Position numbers and translations under genes: made by a program
Origin: Flammulina velutipes
Taxonomy: Eukaryota > Basidiomycota > Agaricomycetes > Agaricales > Physalacriaceae
Assembly: GCA_011800155.1 (NCBI GenBank)
Contig: CM022377.1
Location: 2,378,501 to 2,442,500, forward strand
Length of the DNA stretch: 64,000 bases
Reading direction: 5' to 3'
Notes under the pieces: model-generated
Seen by the model: the letters and a program-made list of their open reading frames with translations, nothing else
What the model was told of the DNA's origin: nothing
Databases searched by the model: none
Shown here: one piece after another, positions 44,491 through 55,134 of the stretch
How positions within the stretch are numbered: the first letter of the stretch is position 1
Layout: the number at the start of each line of letters is the position of its first letter

Positions 44491-44756
44491 GAGATGTGGA
44501 CCTGGTGGTGAAGATATGGGTCTACGGGTATCCTTGACGTTGAGTTTCGGAACATTTCATCAAGGCGGTCATTCCTCATTGCAACCAGAGACCGCCCTTA
44601 CCTACCTACCTTGAATGATCTCCTGTCAACCGGTCTAATAACTAGCCAACGTCAACGAGTAAAACCGCATCCCCGCAATGCGCATTTATAAGCAGCATAC
44701 TTTTCTTTTCCTCGTCATGATACATACGCAAGCCGTACATCATCCATCCCAACAAC

Positions 44757-45232
44757 ATGCATTTCTTCCAATCAACTCTCCAATTTCCCCTGAGCGTCGC
44801 ATTACTGCTCCCCGTTTTGCTCGCTAGCGCGTAGTATGTTCTTTCTTCTCCATTTTTTTACTCCCTTACCGCACACAACAGCCCGCACGCACTTGAACCA
44901 CAAGAATCCGAACTTATCGAGCTTTTTGAATACCCAAGTGTCGACTCCAACTCCAAGTCCGATGCAACTCCGTTTGTCAGTTTCACGCTCGGAGAAGCCC
45001 TCCGCCCTGGTTATTCCGTTCAATGGAATGGGGAGAGTGCAGTAGCCTTCGTGGCGAAGGAGGAACACTATGAGATTGTGGTGAAGCACTTGAAGAAAGT
45101 GCGTCTCATTGATCGTACAATTTCAAGTTCATATTGACATCCTTTCAGGACGGGAACTTTCTTGAATCGGGACAAGACGAACAGAAAAGAGTGTGGATCA
45201 TTAGAACTGTACTTGAGTACCTTGTAAATTGA
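44757..45232 (+). CDS. Small secreted protein, dispersed family member 6 (diverged)
   Basis: Exons 44757-44833, 44882-45098 and 45149-45232 (introns 48 and 50 nt) encode 125 aa. The leader (L-L-L-P-V-L-L-A-S-A-Y) is split in phase 2. The mature part begins P-H-A-L-E, has no dibasic site and no cysteine. Its core is V-S-F-T-L-G, Y-S-V-Q-W-N-G-E, and the last exon has N-F-L-E-S-G and R-V-W-I-I. It is closest to member 8 at 30 kb, suggesting that members 6 and 8 form a subfamily. A TATA-like TTATAAG lies at about 44688. Confidence 0.8.
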
Positions 45233-45477
45233 ATCGCGATAGATTTGGAAGTATTTCTCCCTATTGAGAGAAATGCGAGACGAAACGACATTCTCTCCAG
45301 TGTCTCGTAGAAGCGCAAGGCGTAGGAGCAAGGGGAATGTCAACGGACGGACTGGGAAGAGATATAGTGTTAGCTGACGATCGTCCGAGCTGTCATCAAA
45401 CCAACTCTTCCTCTCCGCAAGAAACGACTCTCCAGGGGCATTCACTACAAGCAGCGACTTTAGCGCTCCCGCCTGTT
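45233..45477. other. Short intergenic stretch
   Basis: 3' flank of family member 6. No feature seen. Confidence 0.4.
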
Positions 45478-45628
45478 TGATATCACATCCGTGGAGCTCT
45501 CGACAGTGAAGGCGGCTCTGGAGGAGGTGTTAGTACGGCTTGGTTTGGATGTTTCGATTTCGGTTTCGGAGGAGAAGGTACGGGCTGCATTTCCTGTGCT
45601 TGACAATCTGGGTTTGTTGCTCCTATAA
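45478..45628 (+). pseudogene. F-box family relic, C-terminal fragment
   Basis: A frame reading L-E-E-V-L-V-R-L-G-L-D-V and V-R-A-A-F-P-V-L-D-N-L-G-L-L-L-L matches the C-terminal end of the 37.9-39.3 kb copy (L-E-E-V-L-V-R-F-G-L-D-V ... L-D-K-L-G-L-L-L). The rest of the gene is absent. Confidence 0.65.
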
Positions 45629-45728
45629 AATGATCAGTAGTATTCGGCATATAACGTACATCATGTAAAGTGAGAAAGCAAGCGCGGGAATAATGCAAGC
45701 GACGCCACAAATGACAAAGAACGGAATG

Positions 45729-45890
45729 TTCGGGCCGAGATGCGGTCTCTGCCTCTTACCACCACCACCGTCGACGAGGACAAGGCGCATCCAGCAGCAA
45801 CTCGAACGCCTCTGTCCTCAAGAGAATGGACTGCCGTAGCTGGAATGAGAAGATTCCAGAAGATTAACAGAGAAATTAGAGGTATGTGCA
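45729..45890 (+). pseudogene. Degenerate copy 2 of the G-P-x-C-x-x-C family
   Basis: ATG at 45729 starts M-F-G-P-R-C-G-L-C-L-L-P-P-P, matching copies at 27.8 kb (minus) and 62.8 kb. The DNA match extends about 150 nt to a GTATGT donor-like site at about 45888; beyond that only short similarities remain. Confidence 0.4.
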
Positions 45891-46418
45891 CGGTAAATGT
45901 CGAGTCTTATTGTTAACTGAAAGATACGACAGCTGGACGTTTTCCGTACCGCTAGGACTCTCCTCGCCTCTCGAAGCTTTCTTGTAACACGGATGTTGCC
46001 TTTGTGCATGTACAGAAACGAAACCATGCATTGTGCTCGTCCTCTAGGTTTCGCGCTGGCCGTTCAAACGGCCTCTTGGAAGCTTTTCTGCGGTCTGACG
46101 GGTACCGCTACAAGGAGCGCCGTGGGTAGAGGTGCGTTTTACACCTTCTACTATTTTCCATGTCTGATAAAAAAGCAGAGCACCGAGCAATAATTGCTCA
46201 ATGGATAATAAAGCGCTATTTACCTCTTTCTGCGATGGTACGTCGCTGTTCCCTCCATTTTTCTAACACCCTTATGTCTTCCAGTCTTGTCAACGGCACG
46301 GCACCCCCCATGGACTGCAATCGCCTTGAGCTCATCAATCAAGATCATACCACCGCTGCTCGCGCTAGCATGCCTGTGAAGGGCTTTTGTCCCCCTACGA
46401 ACTACCAGTGGCCCATCC

Positions 46419-46500
46419 ATGGGCGCGCTGCGCATCTACAGTAACAAGAAGGGTCGAACAAACACGATCAAGACGACAACTCTTTTTTGCGGGACGCAGC
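46419..46500 (+). pseudogene. Possible relic of the small secreted family
   Basis: The frame A-L-R-I-Y-S-N-K-K-G-R resembles the L-T-L-Y-G-N-K-K-G-D strand of member 4. No leader, core or tail exon is found around it, so it could be chance. Confidence 0.2.
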
Positions 46501-47329
46501 CATTTCCAAGCCGTCGTCGAACTTCGCAGCGTGGCGAACGTTGTCCGTCTAGCATCCCCGACTATCTTGCGGTGGGACGCTCTCCCTCTCGTACTGGTAC
46601 CCGCATCGACGACCTCCGACCGAGTTCCGATGGGATGGGTCCCGATGTGTCGTGAGCGCTGACTGCTGATATCTCTTCGTCCGCGCGAATGAAAAACTCC
46701 AAAGTGAGTTCATGGAAAACTCCTTCGTTGTTCAAAACTGACGGATACGATCTTAGCACTGCCTGCAAGTTGCAGTGGTATCGTTGATGTTTGGCTCCCC
46801 AGTACTAATTCCACTGTATAGCCTCGTACGGCAAAACGAAACGATACATCCACTCGGGTACAACATCAACGTCGTACCTTTATTGTACGCGGACCCCATT
46901 GTCGTGATTTCCATAGTTTAACGGAAGGCGCCGGGGACGTTACTATTCAAGGTGCGTATTCGATTTTTACCATGGGCGATATCTGACGAAGCGCAGGCCA
47001 CCGAACACGCATAAATAGAGGCCTACTGGAGCGGTATGTATCTGTACTTCCCACATTCCGCTCCCAGACACCTTCCAGTTTTACCCAACGGCACTATTGG
47101 CAGACACGGGCTCGACTCATGGATCGGATCGTCGTTCTTGCCGCTTGGATCCACTTGTTGCGGGCGTCCGCTGAAAGAACTAGGATTCTCGAAACATATA
47201 TTCTTGTGCTCGTCCTACATAATATGACCTGCTTTAACTTCTCACTATATGCGTGCTTGTCTCATTCCACCAACTGCGGAGCACCAACAAACCCAGCTCG
47301 GGAATGCAGCGCGTAAGCTCCAGCGACCT
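46501..47329. other. Gene-poor stretch
   Basis: Short open frames only; no splice-supported gene, RNA or clear repeat. Confidence 0.4.
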
Positions 47330-48280
47330 TCTCAACCAACACTTCCAAACCTCCTCCGAGCGGGCGCGATATCCGAACTTGCGATATCCAACTGCGGGAA
47401 TGCAAGATTCACCCTTTGCATTGAATGACCCCGGGATACGAGGAATTCGATCTTCGCATTTCCATGCTCTATGAGAAGCGGCAGGCGGTGCTCGTGCGCT
47501 TTCGACTCTGTTGTGCTAGAGGTCGAAGCTAGCTTCATATCGCGCGCTCGCTGTCCCGCTGACAATCTCCCCACGCAGAGTTTCGTCTCCATAACGGTAC
47601 CGGTCTTTGATTGGGGTGAGTTTGTTTGTTTGCAATCATATAAGGGGAGCACAGTCATTACTGAAGATTCATACATTACTACAAAGCATCGAGCCCAGGA
47701 AATGCAGCTCGTATACTCTCTTCCGATCCAGCGACCGACGCATGCAAACGAAACCGGATTAAAACTTCCTTGAACGCTTTTCGAGCGGTGGCGAGGTCCG
47801 CACTAGCGGTATCGAGTTGCGGGGTCACTGTTGTATGTTATAGACACCCAAATCGAGATTTTCTCCACGCGGAGGGCAAGGTTTGAGCGCTCGGAGAGCA
47901 TGCCAATGACGGAAGACGTCCAGAGCGTACATGAAGGCGGGTTATGTTCCCTATATGTGCCAACTGGTACTACACAAATCGACGAACGACAGAGGATATC
48001 GGGAATAAGAATAGACCGGCGACGGCACACTGTGGCAGCTTTGAGCAGCAGGGTATCGATGGGTTGAAACAGATTGCATTTGTCGTGAGTGTCATTGTAT
48101 TCTAATCTTCAGTACGTTAACACGTACTTACTGTTGTAGGCCTTTGGTAGCAGAGAGGCGGGGTCGTCGTGCAGGATTTCGAGGTTGTGGTTAACGAGCT
48201 CTTGAGGGAAGGCGCGACCATCTCGAATTGATGGGAAGGACGCAAGGAGATGATCTCGATCGTATCATATTGTGGCGTAG
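47330..48280 (-). pseudogene. F-box gene relic, copy 4 (minus strand)
   Basis: Reading the minus strand from 48280: the family 5' flank (CTACGCCACAATATGAT), a damaged F-box (F-P-Q-E-L-V-N-H ... L-H-D-D-P-A-S-L-L), an insertion of about 100 nt, then P-D-I-L-C-R-S-S-I-C-V-V-P-V-G-T-Y and L-A-L-R-V-E-K-I-S-I-W (47803-48030), and after a gap G-H-S-M-Q-R-V-N-L-A-F-P (about 47400). Frames are broken in several places. Confidence 0.65.
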
Positions 48281-49574
48281 TCGATCACTAGACATTTGTG
48301 TTGATTCTGCAAGGTGGAAAGCACGGGAGATGGAGGCGGTGAGAAGGACTCCGAATCATTTCAGTTGATAATTCCCGACTTCCAGCGGTCTAGAAAGACA
48401 ACGACTCGGATCTTTCTTGCAGAACAAATTCGAAAGTAGTAACTAGATGGCTGCAGTCGGATAATGGGTTTGGGGATATACTGCTGCGTATTATCTATAC
48501 AATACCGTCATATAGAAGATGTGTGTGCTTACCATTTCGTTCCCCCAGCTTGTTCTTTGGTTCAGGTATCATGAGGATGACGGAAGATTGGTTCCATACA
48601 GCTCCGAATTCGAGAGAACGTCGCTTCGCTTCCCCAAGCTCACAGGTTATGGCTAGCTCGGGGGAGAGACGCGTCTTATGAACATCAAACCAAATTGAAT
48701 CGAGCGTAGTTTAAGGTAGTTCAATAACCTCGTTTAGACTTGCGTACGCCGTAAGATAATCAAACTGTAGAGAAACGTCACATCATCTTCTGGATGTATG
48801 ACACTGACAGCATCTGCACTTGTCGCCGATATGTGAACCAACTATCAGTATAGTACATAATATTTAGTTGGCGTCGGTGGCAATGTGACAATAGGTAGGT
48901 CAGCTTCATGCATTCTGGACGCATCTAGTCGTTCGAAGCATTACTACTCAGCGCAGAATCGCTGCCTGACGTTTTTATGGAATCCCGTTAGAAGAATTGT
49001 GGCGCAGATTCAAGATGTAATCCCCGTTATCACTACAAAAAGGACTTCTGACATCGAAGTGACCCTATGCAGCTCGTATACGCCAAGTTGGTGTTCAGAT
49101 TTCCATAGGTAAATGGTCGGTGGCCGTTGAAGTACGGTTACCCGATTTCTAACCTGGTTTGGCTTCGACGCCTCGTTTACGCCACAATGCGGGCATCCCG
49201 CCGTGTTCTTCTCTGATCGGAACGAGGCACCGACGTACACCCACGCACATCACAGCGCCTGAACCATGCACACACACGCCCGTCTGATTGCGTGTATCCA
49301 TGACGATATCTCGTCACTTCGCATCGGACAGGTCCGAATTGCAGGGATGTGGCGTTCCATTTTATGTAGATCGTTTCTACTTACGAAAATACCCACTCGC
49401 TGCAAGACCGAAACTGATTGCAATATAAAAACGGCGCTCGACTGTCCGCAAAACGACGTATCGACATATGATTCCTCTAAGTAAGTAAACATGCTAAGTA
49501 GATGGTAAATGATGTATATGGTCCTAATGAAAGTAAAGCCTAGCTACTGGTAAGCCAGCGAATCACACCTTTCT
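48281..49574. other. Gene-poor stretch
   Basis: Between the F-box relic and the monooxygenase gene. An ACGCCACAATGC motif at 49182 is like the F-box 5' flank, without a coding body. No gene supported. Confidence 0.4.
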
Positions 49575-51577
49575 CTATGCGGCATCAGCCTTCTTCATGA
49601 CATCGTGGTGGCGTCCCCAACTCAACCACCACTCATCTACACTCTCCTGGGCATCATAATTAGCCAACATAATCCACGACATCCACGATTCCGCCAGTTC
49701 GTCGGCATGAGAGTTCGGGTCGCTTGCCAGAACCAGCGAGCGGCGCATACCCTCGTTTCGGAGATCACGATGTGGTCCAGGCGGGAGCGACGAAGCCGAT
49801 AAACCTATGAGCTCGCTGTTGGCTACGAGCTTGGAGCGCGGGATGCGGATTTCGTTGTAGCCTCGAAGGAAATGCGCGATCTGTGATTTGTCGTTGATGT
49901 AGGAGAAAAGCGTTCCAAGCGTGAAGGTGTCCTCGATCTAAAGAGGACGATGTAAGTAAGACAGTCATGCGATGACAGGAAAAGACGTACTGCGAGGGAT
50001 CTAAGGACATGATGGGTTAGGAATCAATCAATCGTACAAGTTGACTTACGCGTTATGGGTTCCATGAATCTATGCAGAACGTCAGATGGGCTTTAACAAG
50101 TAAAGACTAGTCCATACCGGGGCGCAATGGGCTGCATCTCCGACAATCAACGCCTTCCAATGCTGATCGACGTAGCTGTCGAAGGGATGGATGTATTGGA
50201 CTGTCGGATGACCGGTCTTCGCAAGAGAGATCATGAGTTTTATGCTGAACAAATCATGAGCACGGATTTGGAAAACAATTCAAGGGGAGACGCACGAGCT
50301 ATGCGCGTCGGGCATTAGGGTGTTGAGGAATTCACTGGGAACGTGCTCCGTCCAGTCCAAATCCAAGTCGTTGGGGTTGGTTGGACGCGTGTGATTGACT
50401 CCTAGCGTGAAGATGTCGCCATGCTAAGAGACCGTGTATGAGGAATTGGAGAAGGTGGAAGGATATTTTTCACGTACCACGCCTCCCGTTACACAGTAGC
50501 CGTCGCCCATCCAAACGATGTACTGTTATAGCGATGAGTGGAACGCAAAGAGTTATAGAATTAGTCGACATACCTGCCTGGAGTTAATGAGCTCATGAAG
50601 CTCGGGATATGGCCGCATATCCTCGATAGGCACAGAAATGGAACCGCTGGAATATATTAGCGGATTCAAGACGGATAGCGCTGCGACGTACCCGACAATG
50701 GCGTTGAACATTCCCATAGGTCCCATCGAGCTTGAGTCGTCGTCGTCGTCGTCAACTTCCTCCTCCGTTGTTTGCTGCTGCTCCAGGATGTATTTTCGGA
50801 CGACACTTTTGCGCCCGTCGGCACCGACGATCTACTGGCATCAGCAATGCAATAGATAGAAAAATGAGAGACGCACCACGTCTGCTTCGATTCGCTCTCC
50901 ATTCTCGCCTATGACAACTGCCGGTCCATCCTCCGACGTCTCGATAGACGCGACAGCGAAATCGTATCTAAATTCTGCGCCCAGTGCCACGGCACTCTCG
51001 CGCGCGAAAGAGGTATAGTTAAGGTGCTAGATTGTCTCGTTAGCGAGAACACGACAATTTAGATTTAGACGCGCTTACAGAGATCAGGTAGTAGTCCGAG
51101 CCGAGATCGGTCATCATTTCCTCTGAGAATAGCATCTGGCCCATTACCTCGTTGTCGCCTGGGTAAAAAGATTAGGCCACTAGTGAGAAATGGTCATGGA
51201 CATCGCGTACCGCCACGGAATTCAAGTCTGCATGCGGTCAGCAACAATTACGACGACGACAAAGGGAGGGCGCGTACCCGTCGAGTTTGGTTCCCTTCTT
51301 GAAGACAGCAGACGTTCCGGGATAAGAGTGAATAAGCCTGGAAACGTTGGGTGGTAGGCGGATGCCTCCATTCAATGGCTGGTTATTTTTGACATCCTAG
51401 ACATATTCTGTCAACTTCAATCACATAGAGAAGCAAATAGACTCGCACCTTGCCAAGCTTTTCCAACACAGTCACCTTGTGGCCTGCGAAGGCCAGCGTA
51501 AAAGCGCATCCGATGCCTGCGACGCTGTCTCCGATAACGACGAAATGGAGGGGACACGAAGTCTTGGGTCTGGACAT
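49575..51577 (-). CDS. FAD-dependent monooxygenase (salicylate-hydroxylase-like), paralog A
   Basis: About a dozen minus-strand exons with 45-57 nt introns keep one frame from ATG 51577 to TAG 49575. The first exon (51449-51577) has the Rossmann FAD site V-V-I-G-D-S-V-A-G-I-G with E-K about 15 residues later; the G-D-S variant replaces G-A-G. The D-G motif I-V-G-A-D-G-R-K-S-V-V-R and the second FAD motif I-V-G-D-A-A-H-C-A-P with H-G-T-H-N are intact. A run of six Asp follows the D-G motif. The C-terminus is W-W-L-S-W-G-R-H-H. Members of this group hydroxylate aromatic or polyketide substrates with NAD(P)H and oxygen. An upstream in-frame Met at 51694 was not used, because paralog B starts at the inner Met. 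Confidence 0.88.
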
Positions 51578-51926
51578 GGGGGAAAGTAGTGACGGTGAGA
51601 TGGGGATCTTTCTGCCGCCTTTAACATACTGGGTCGAGGCAGAAGGGGACAGAAGTCGACCAACCCTTGCATTTATGACACGGTTACCATACAATCACTT
51701 CCCACGTGTCGATTATCACTTCGACGCGGTGGATTCCGAGCCGTAACGAGATCGTTGGAGATCGCCGTTCAATGCTGGAACACGAGATGGTCATCGCCAT
51801 CGTACCGTCGAACCAACGATCGAAGGTAAGGCACTGTGCGCCACGGAAAAAGAGGAAATCTTCAGCCATAGATTGGCGACATGCAGATTGCCTTATTACA
51901 TAGTGATTACCGACATGAAACGGGCA

Positions 51927-53235
51927 TCATTCGAACTGAACTCTGTAAGCATTTCGGACAAAAACAAAAAGGCCCATCGGACCCAAATAGGTATTCCTCA
52001 CCTTGGGTATTTTATCCGTTGTATCCACTTCGAAGGCGAGAACCTCTCGCTTCCCTCTAAACGTGTCGAACTGCTTCTGAATCCCTTCCATCACCTGTAC
52101 GACATCACTTCTTGTCAATGGCGTCCCCCACCGAAATTGCGGATGGCTGCGCAAGCCGACGACAATTCGTATCGCGCGTAAGCGAGCGAATTGTTGGAGC
52201 GACGCCACAGAGCTTATTTCGCGCCACACTTCGTAGTCGATAGTGATACCAATCTGCATATCTTCCGTGGACATATTCACAATAAACTCGATTTCATCTA
52301 AACGATGAGGAGATGATGCGACGACGGATCGAAGCAGCCATCGGGTGACGGGTGCCTTGACGGAACCAGTTCCCCATTGGTGGATTGAGAACTTGTGGAG
52401 ATGTGAAATAGCGAGCGGGGTAGAGAGGTTCACCGTGACGATCCATTGATCTAAATCGCGTGAGGTAGGACAGAATAAGTAGAATACAGCTAGACATACT
52501 GTTGCAGATTTGTCTTGAAAGATGGACATGTAGTTCCACGAGTGTTTCCTTCGTGTCTGCTAAAAGCGCCGACAACAGCGAAAAATCTGGACCAGCGCCG
52601 AGATACACACTAGCACATGTGAGGTGATCCATCGCGCCCCGACAACGAACCAAAGATTTGTAGAGTGCGTTACAGCTTTGAACAAGGGTAAGACTACGGA
52701 GGGGGAAATGCTTGTGCTCGCATGCATACGGTGACGTGTTGAACGAGGAGGAGACGATCCTGCACTCGACAAGGTCAAGGTGTCCCGCATCTCGTAGGCC
52801 TTGTACGCTCTGACAAAGCTGCGTCTTCTTTCCGAATGAGCATCTCTCCATCGTTAATGTGCGAAACGAGAACTGCGATAAAAGCGACAGAAAAAACTCT
52901 GGCGCGTCCTCAAGTTTCACAGACTGCAAAAGGAGGTGACGAAGGGATGGGAAGATGAGAAGCTCGTCTCTGGGGAGCTGGAGTAGCTGCTGCGATCGTA
53001 AGCAGTCGATGTGAAGCATCCGCACGCTTTGGAGTACAGAGGTAGAATACGAGCAGACATCCAGGAAGTTGTCATCAGATGGGCTGTAGGATAGAACGAC
53101 CTCCTCAAAGATATGAGCACGCGAACGACGCACGAACGCGCGACATATGAGAGCGCAAGTCCGTAAGGCGCGTTTGTCGTCTGCGAGGTAGTCCACGATG
53201 TAGTCGGTAAGCTCTTGTGGGAGAGGCCACGACAT
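51927..53235 (-). CDS. F-box/LRR-like protein between the monooxygenases (1)
   Basis: Minus-strand exons 52500-53235 and 51927-52450 (49-nt intron) encode 419 aa. The N-terminus L-P-Q-E-L-T-D-Y-I-V-D-Y-L-A-D-D with C-A-L-I-C-R-A-F-V is an F-box of the agaricomycete type. It is followed by irregular leucine-rich repeats. A GTGAGG near 52006 could be a further 3' donor, so the last 30 residues are less sure. The likely role is an SCF substrate adaptor. It is weakly similar in layout to the next gene. Confidence 0.82.
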
Positions 53236-53420
53236 GAACGCAGGGAGAAAGGTTTACGGTGAGAGCGATTGCGATAGACATGAGAGCAGCGGGCAAGCAA
53301 TGGTCAGCTCGTAAAAGGGACCATCATTATTATCCCCGTATGGGATTCGCACAGTACGCCACGTTGGACGTTCGTCTTCATCATATACCACTATATCTAC
53401 TTAGATACCCCATACTGCTG

Positions 53421-54778
53421 TCAGATCAGAGATGATGGACGTCTCGCAGTATAACCTAAGCAAAGGTGATTTAATATGACAGAACGATAATGTATAGTAA
53501 TCGACATACCCGTCGCACCAAGTCCGTAGCACACCTTTCTTCGCTAAATGAGGGAAGGCTTCCCTAATATCGTTACCACCGTCTGAGCTCATGGAATCGT
53601 GTAGGAGGCGCTCGAGAATCACTTCCTGGATAGAAGACTGGGCGAGTACTGTGTCCAAACGCCGGAATGCGTCGGAGATATCCTGGTCATTATCGAAGCC
53701 GCTCTCGAATCTCAGTGTCACTTTGCGTACTCGACTTCCTGGAGAAAGGACCGTAAAGTTTTCTATCCACCAATCCAGACAGGAAGAGATATGGTTTACT
53801 ACTTCGTCTCGCCTAACGTGTACGGTGTTGTTCACAAGAATGAGATGTGTTGCGGGGACGTGCTGGAGGTTTAGTAGGGGCATGACATCGGGTCCTGTAG
53901 TAACGTCGAGGTCCGTCGCTGTCCAATACTCGTGAGGAAAAGACGCGATAATGATGCAAATACTTACCTTCAACAGTGATGCATAGGATGTCCAGAGACA
54001 AAGGAAACATCTCCGGAGTCCCAACCATTCTAGTCACAACGTTGAACTCGTCCATTGCGCCTATGATAGTGGTGACCTGGAGTAGTTGGGGAAAGATAGG
54101 GCGTAGGGGAAAGAGATCGACAAGCGCTTCGAATGGTTCGCGAGATAGAGATATGGTCAGCTCGGTGAGTGAAGGGATGGTTTTGCACAAGCACAGAGCA
54201 TTCTCGGGCCTGATACCAACCCAAGATATGCCAATCTCGGACAATGAAAACCTTCGAATGCCTGTGTCTTCCAACACGCGAAGGAAGTCCCTATGCACTC
54301 CCGATCGGGACATCACGTCTAGCGTGTCGAGAGGGACATCCCGCGTTCGCAACGCTTTCCCTACAGATTGTAGAAGAAGACTGCATCCAACGCTACCTGA
54401 TAGCCTGATTGCCAGAGAAGACAGCGATGGAAAAGTGGGTAGTAGAGATGAAACCTGTTCGATGAATGGATCCCCCGGCAGGATGGTTGGCGCGGTAATC
54501 GCAAGCTCCTTTATGTAGGATTTGAGATGCGGGGCGTTTCTGACGGTCTCTTGGAATTGAGGACCAATCATAGGAGGTTGCGAGACCAGAAAGGCCGGAT
54601 CCGATGGCGCACTAGGCTCATGATTATGCTTTAGATGGATAGATCGGAATAGCAAACGCTGCGAAGGCGCACAGAATGCGCGACAGACGAGGGCGCTGCT
54701 CCAGAGGGAAGGTAAGCCATCCTTGATCAGTAGCAAGATTTGCTCCAGTAATTCTTGTGGGAGTTCCACCTGCGTCAT
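53421..54778 (-). CDS. F-box/LRR-like protein between the monooxygenases (2)
   Basis: Minus-strand exons 53968-54778, 53520-53918 and 53421-53455 encode 414 aa. F-box: V-E-L-P-Q-E-L-L-E-Q-I-L-L-L-I with S-A-L-V-C-R-A-F-C, then leucine-rich repeats and a C-terminal W-C-D-G segment. The last 55-64 nt intron (GTATGT...GCTTAG) moves the stop to 53421; without it the frame would continue to a stop at 53401. It is a tandem neighbour and probable distant paralog of the gene at 51.9-53.2 kb. Confidence 0.82.
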
Positions 54779-55134
54779 GAACGGACGTAGATTGAAGAGT
54801 TGTGGTAGTGGGAAAAGATTATCTTAGCCGGCCCGCCAATCTTGATTATGATAATATAAGTTCCCGCGCTCTCCCCGATCCCAATAATCCAGCTATTCGC
54901 CTACCGTCTAAGAGTATACGATGTCAATAGCTACAATTGATCCTTGGAAGAGAAACCATCATTCTCAAGGGCCACAACCAACCAGCCTTGAGCCAACTCA
55001 GCATTCCCATGAATTAAAACCAATTAAACACCATATGTATCAGATAGCATGTTCTACTGTACATATATCACGTCGTGAAATCCAGATATAGGTATTAGTA
55101 TAAGGGTATCTATTTTATACCCTGTCGACGGGCT
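54779..55134. other. Intergenic stretch
   Basis: AT-rich space between the F-box gene (divergent side) and the 3' end of monooxygenase B. No feature seen. Confidence 0.5.

Noticed and set aside
51578..51694. Upstream in-frame Met extending monooxygenase A by 39 residues
   Set aside because: The paralog begins at the inner Met directly before the FAD-binding strand, and the extension has no conserved content.
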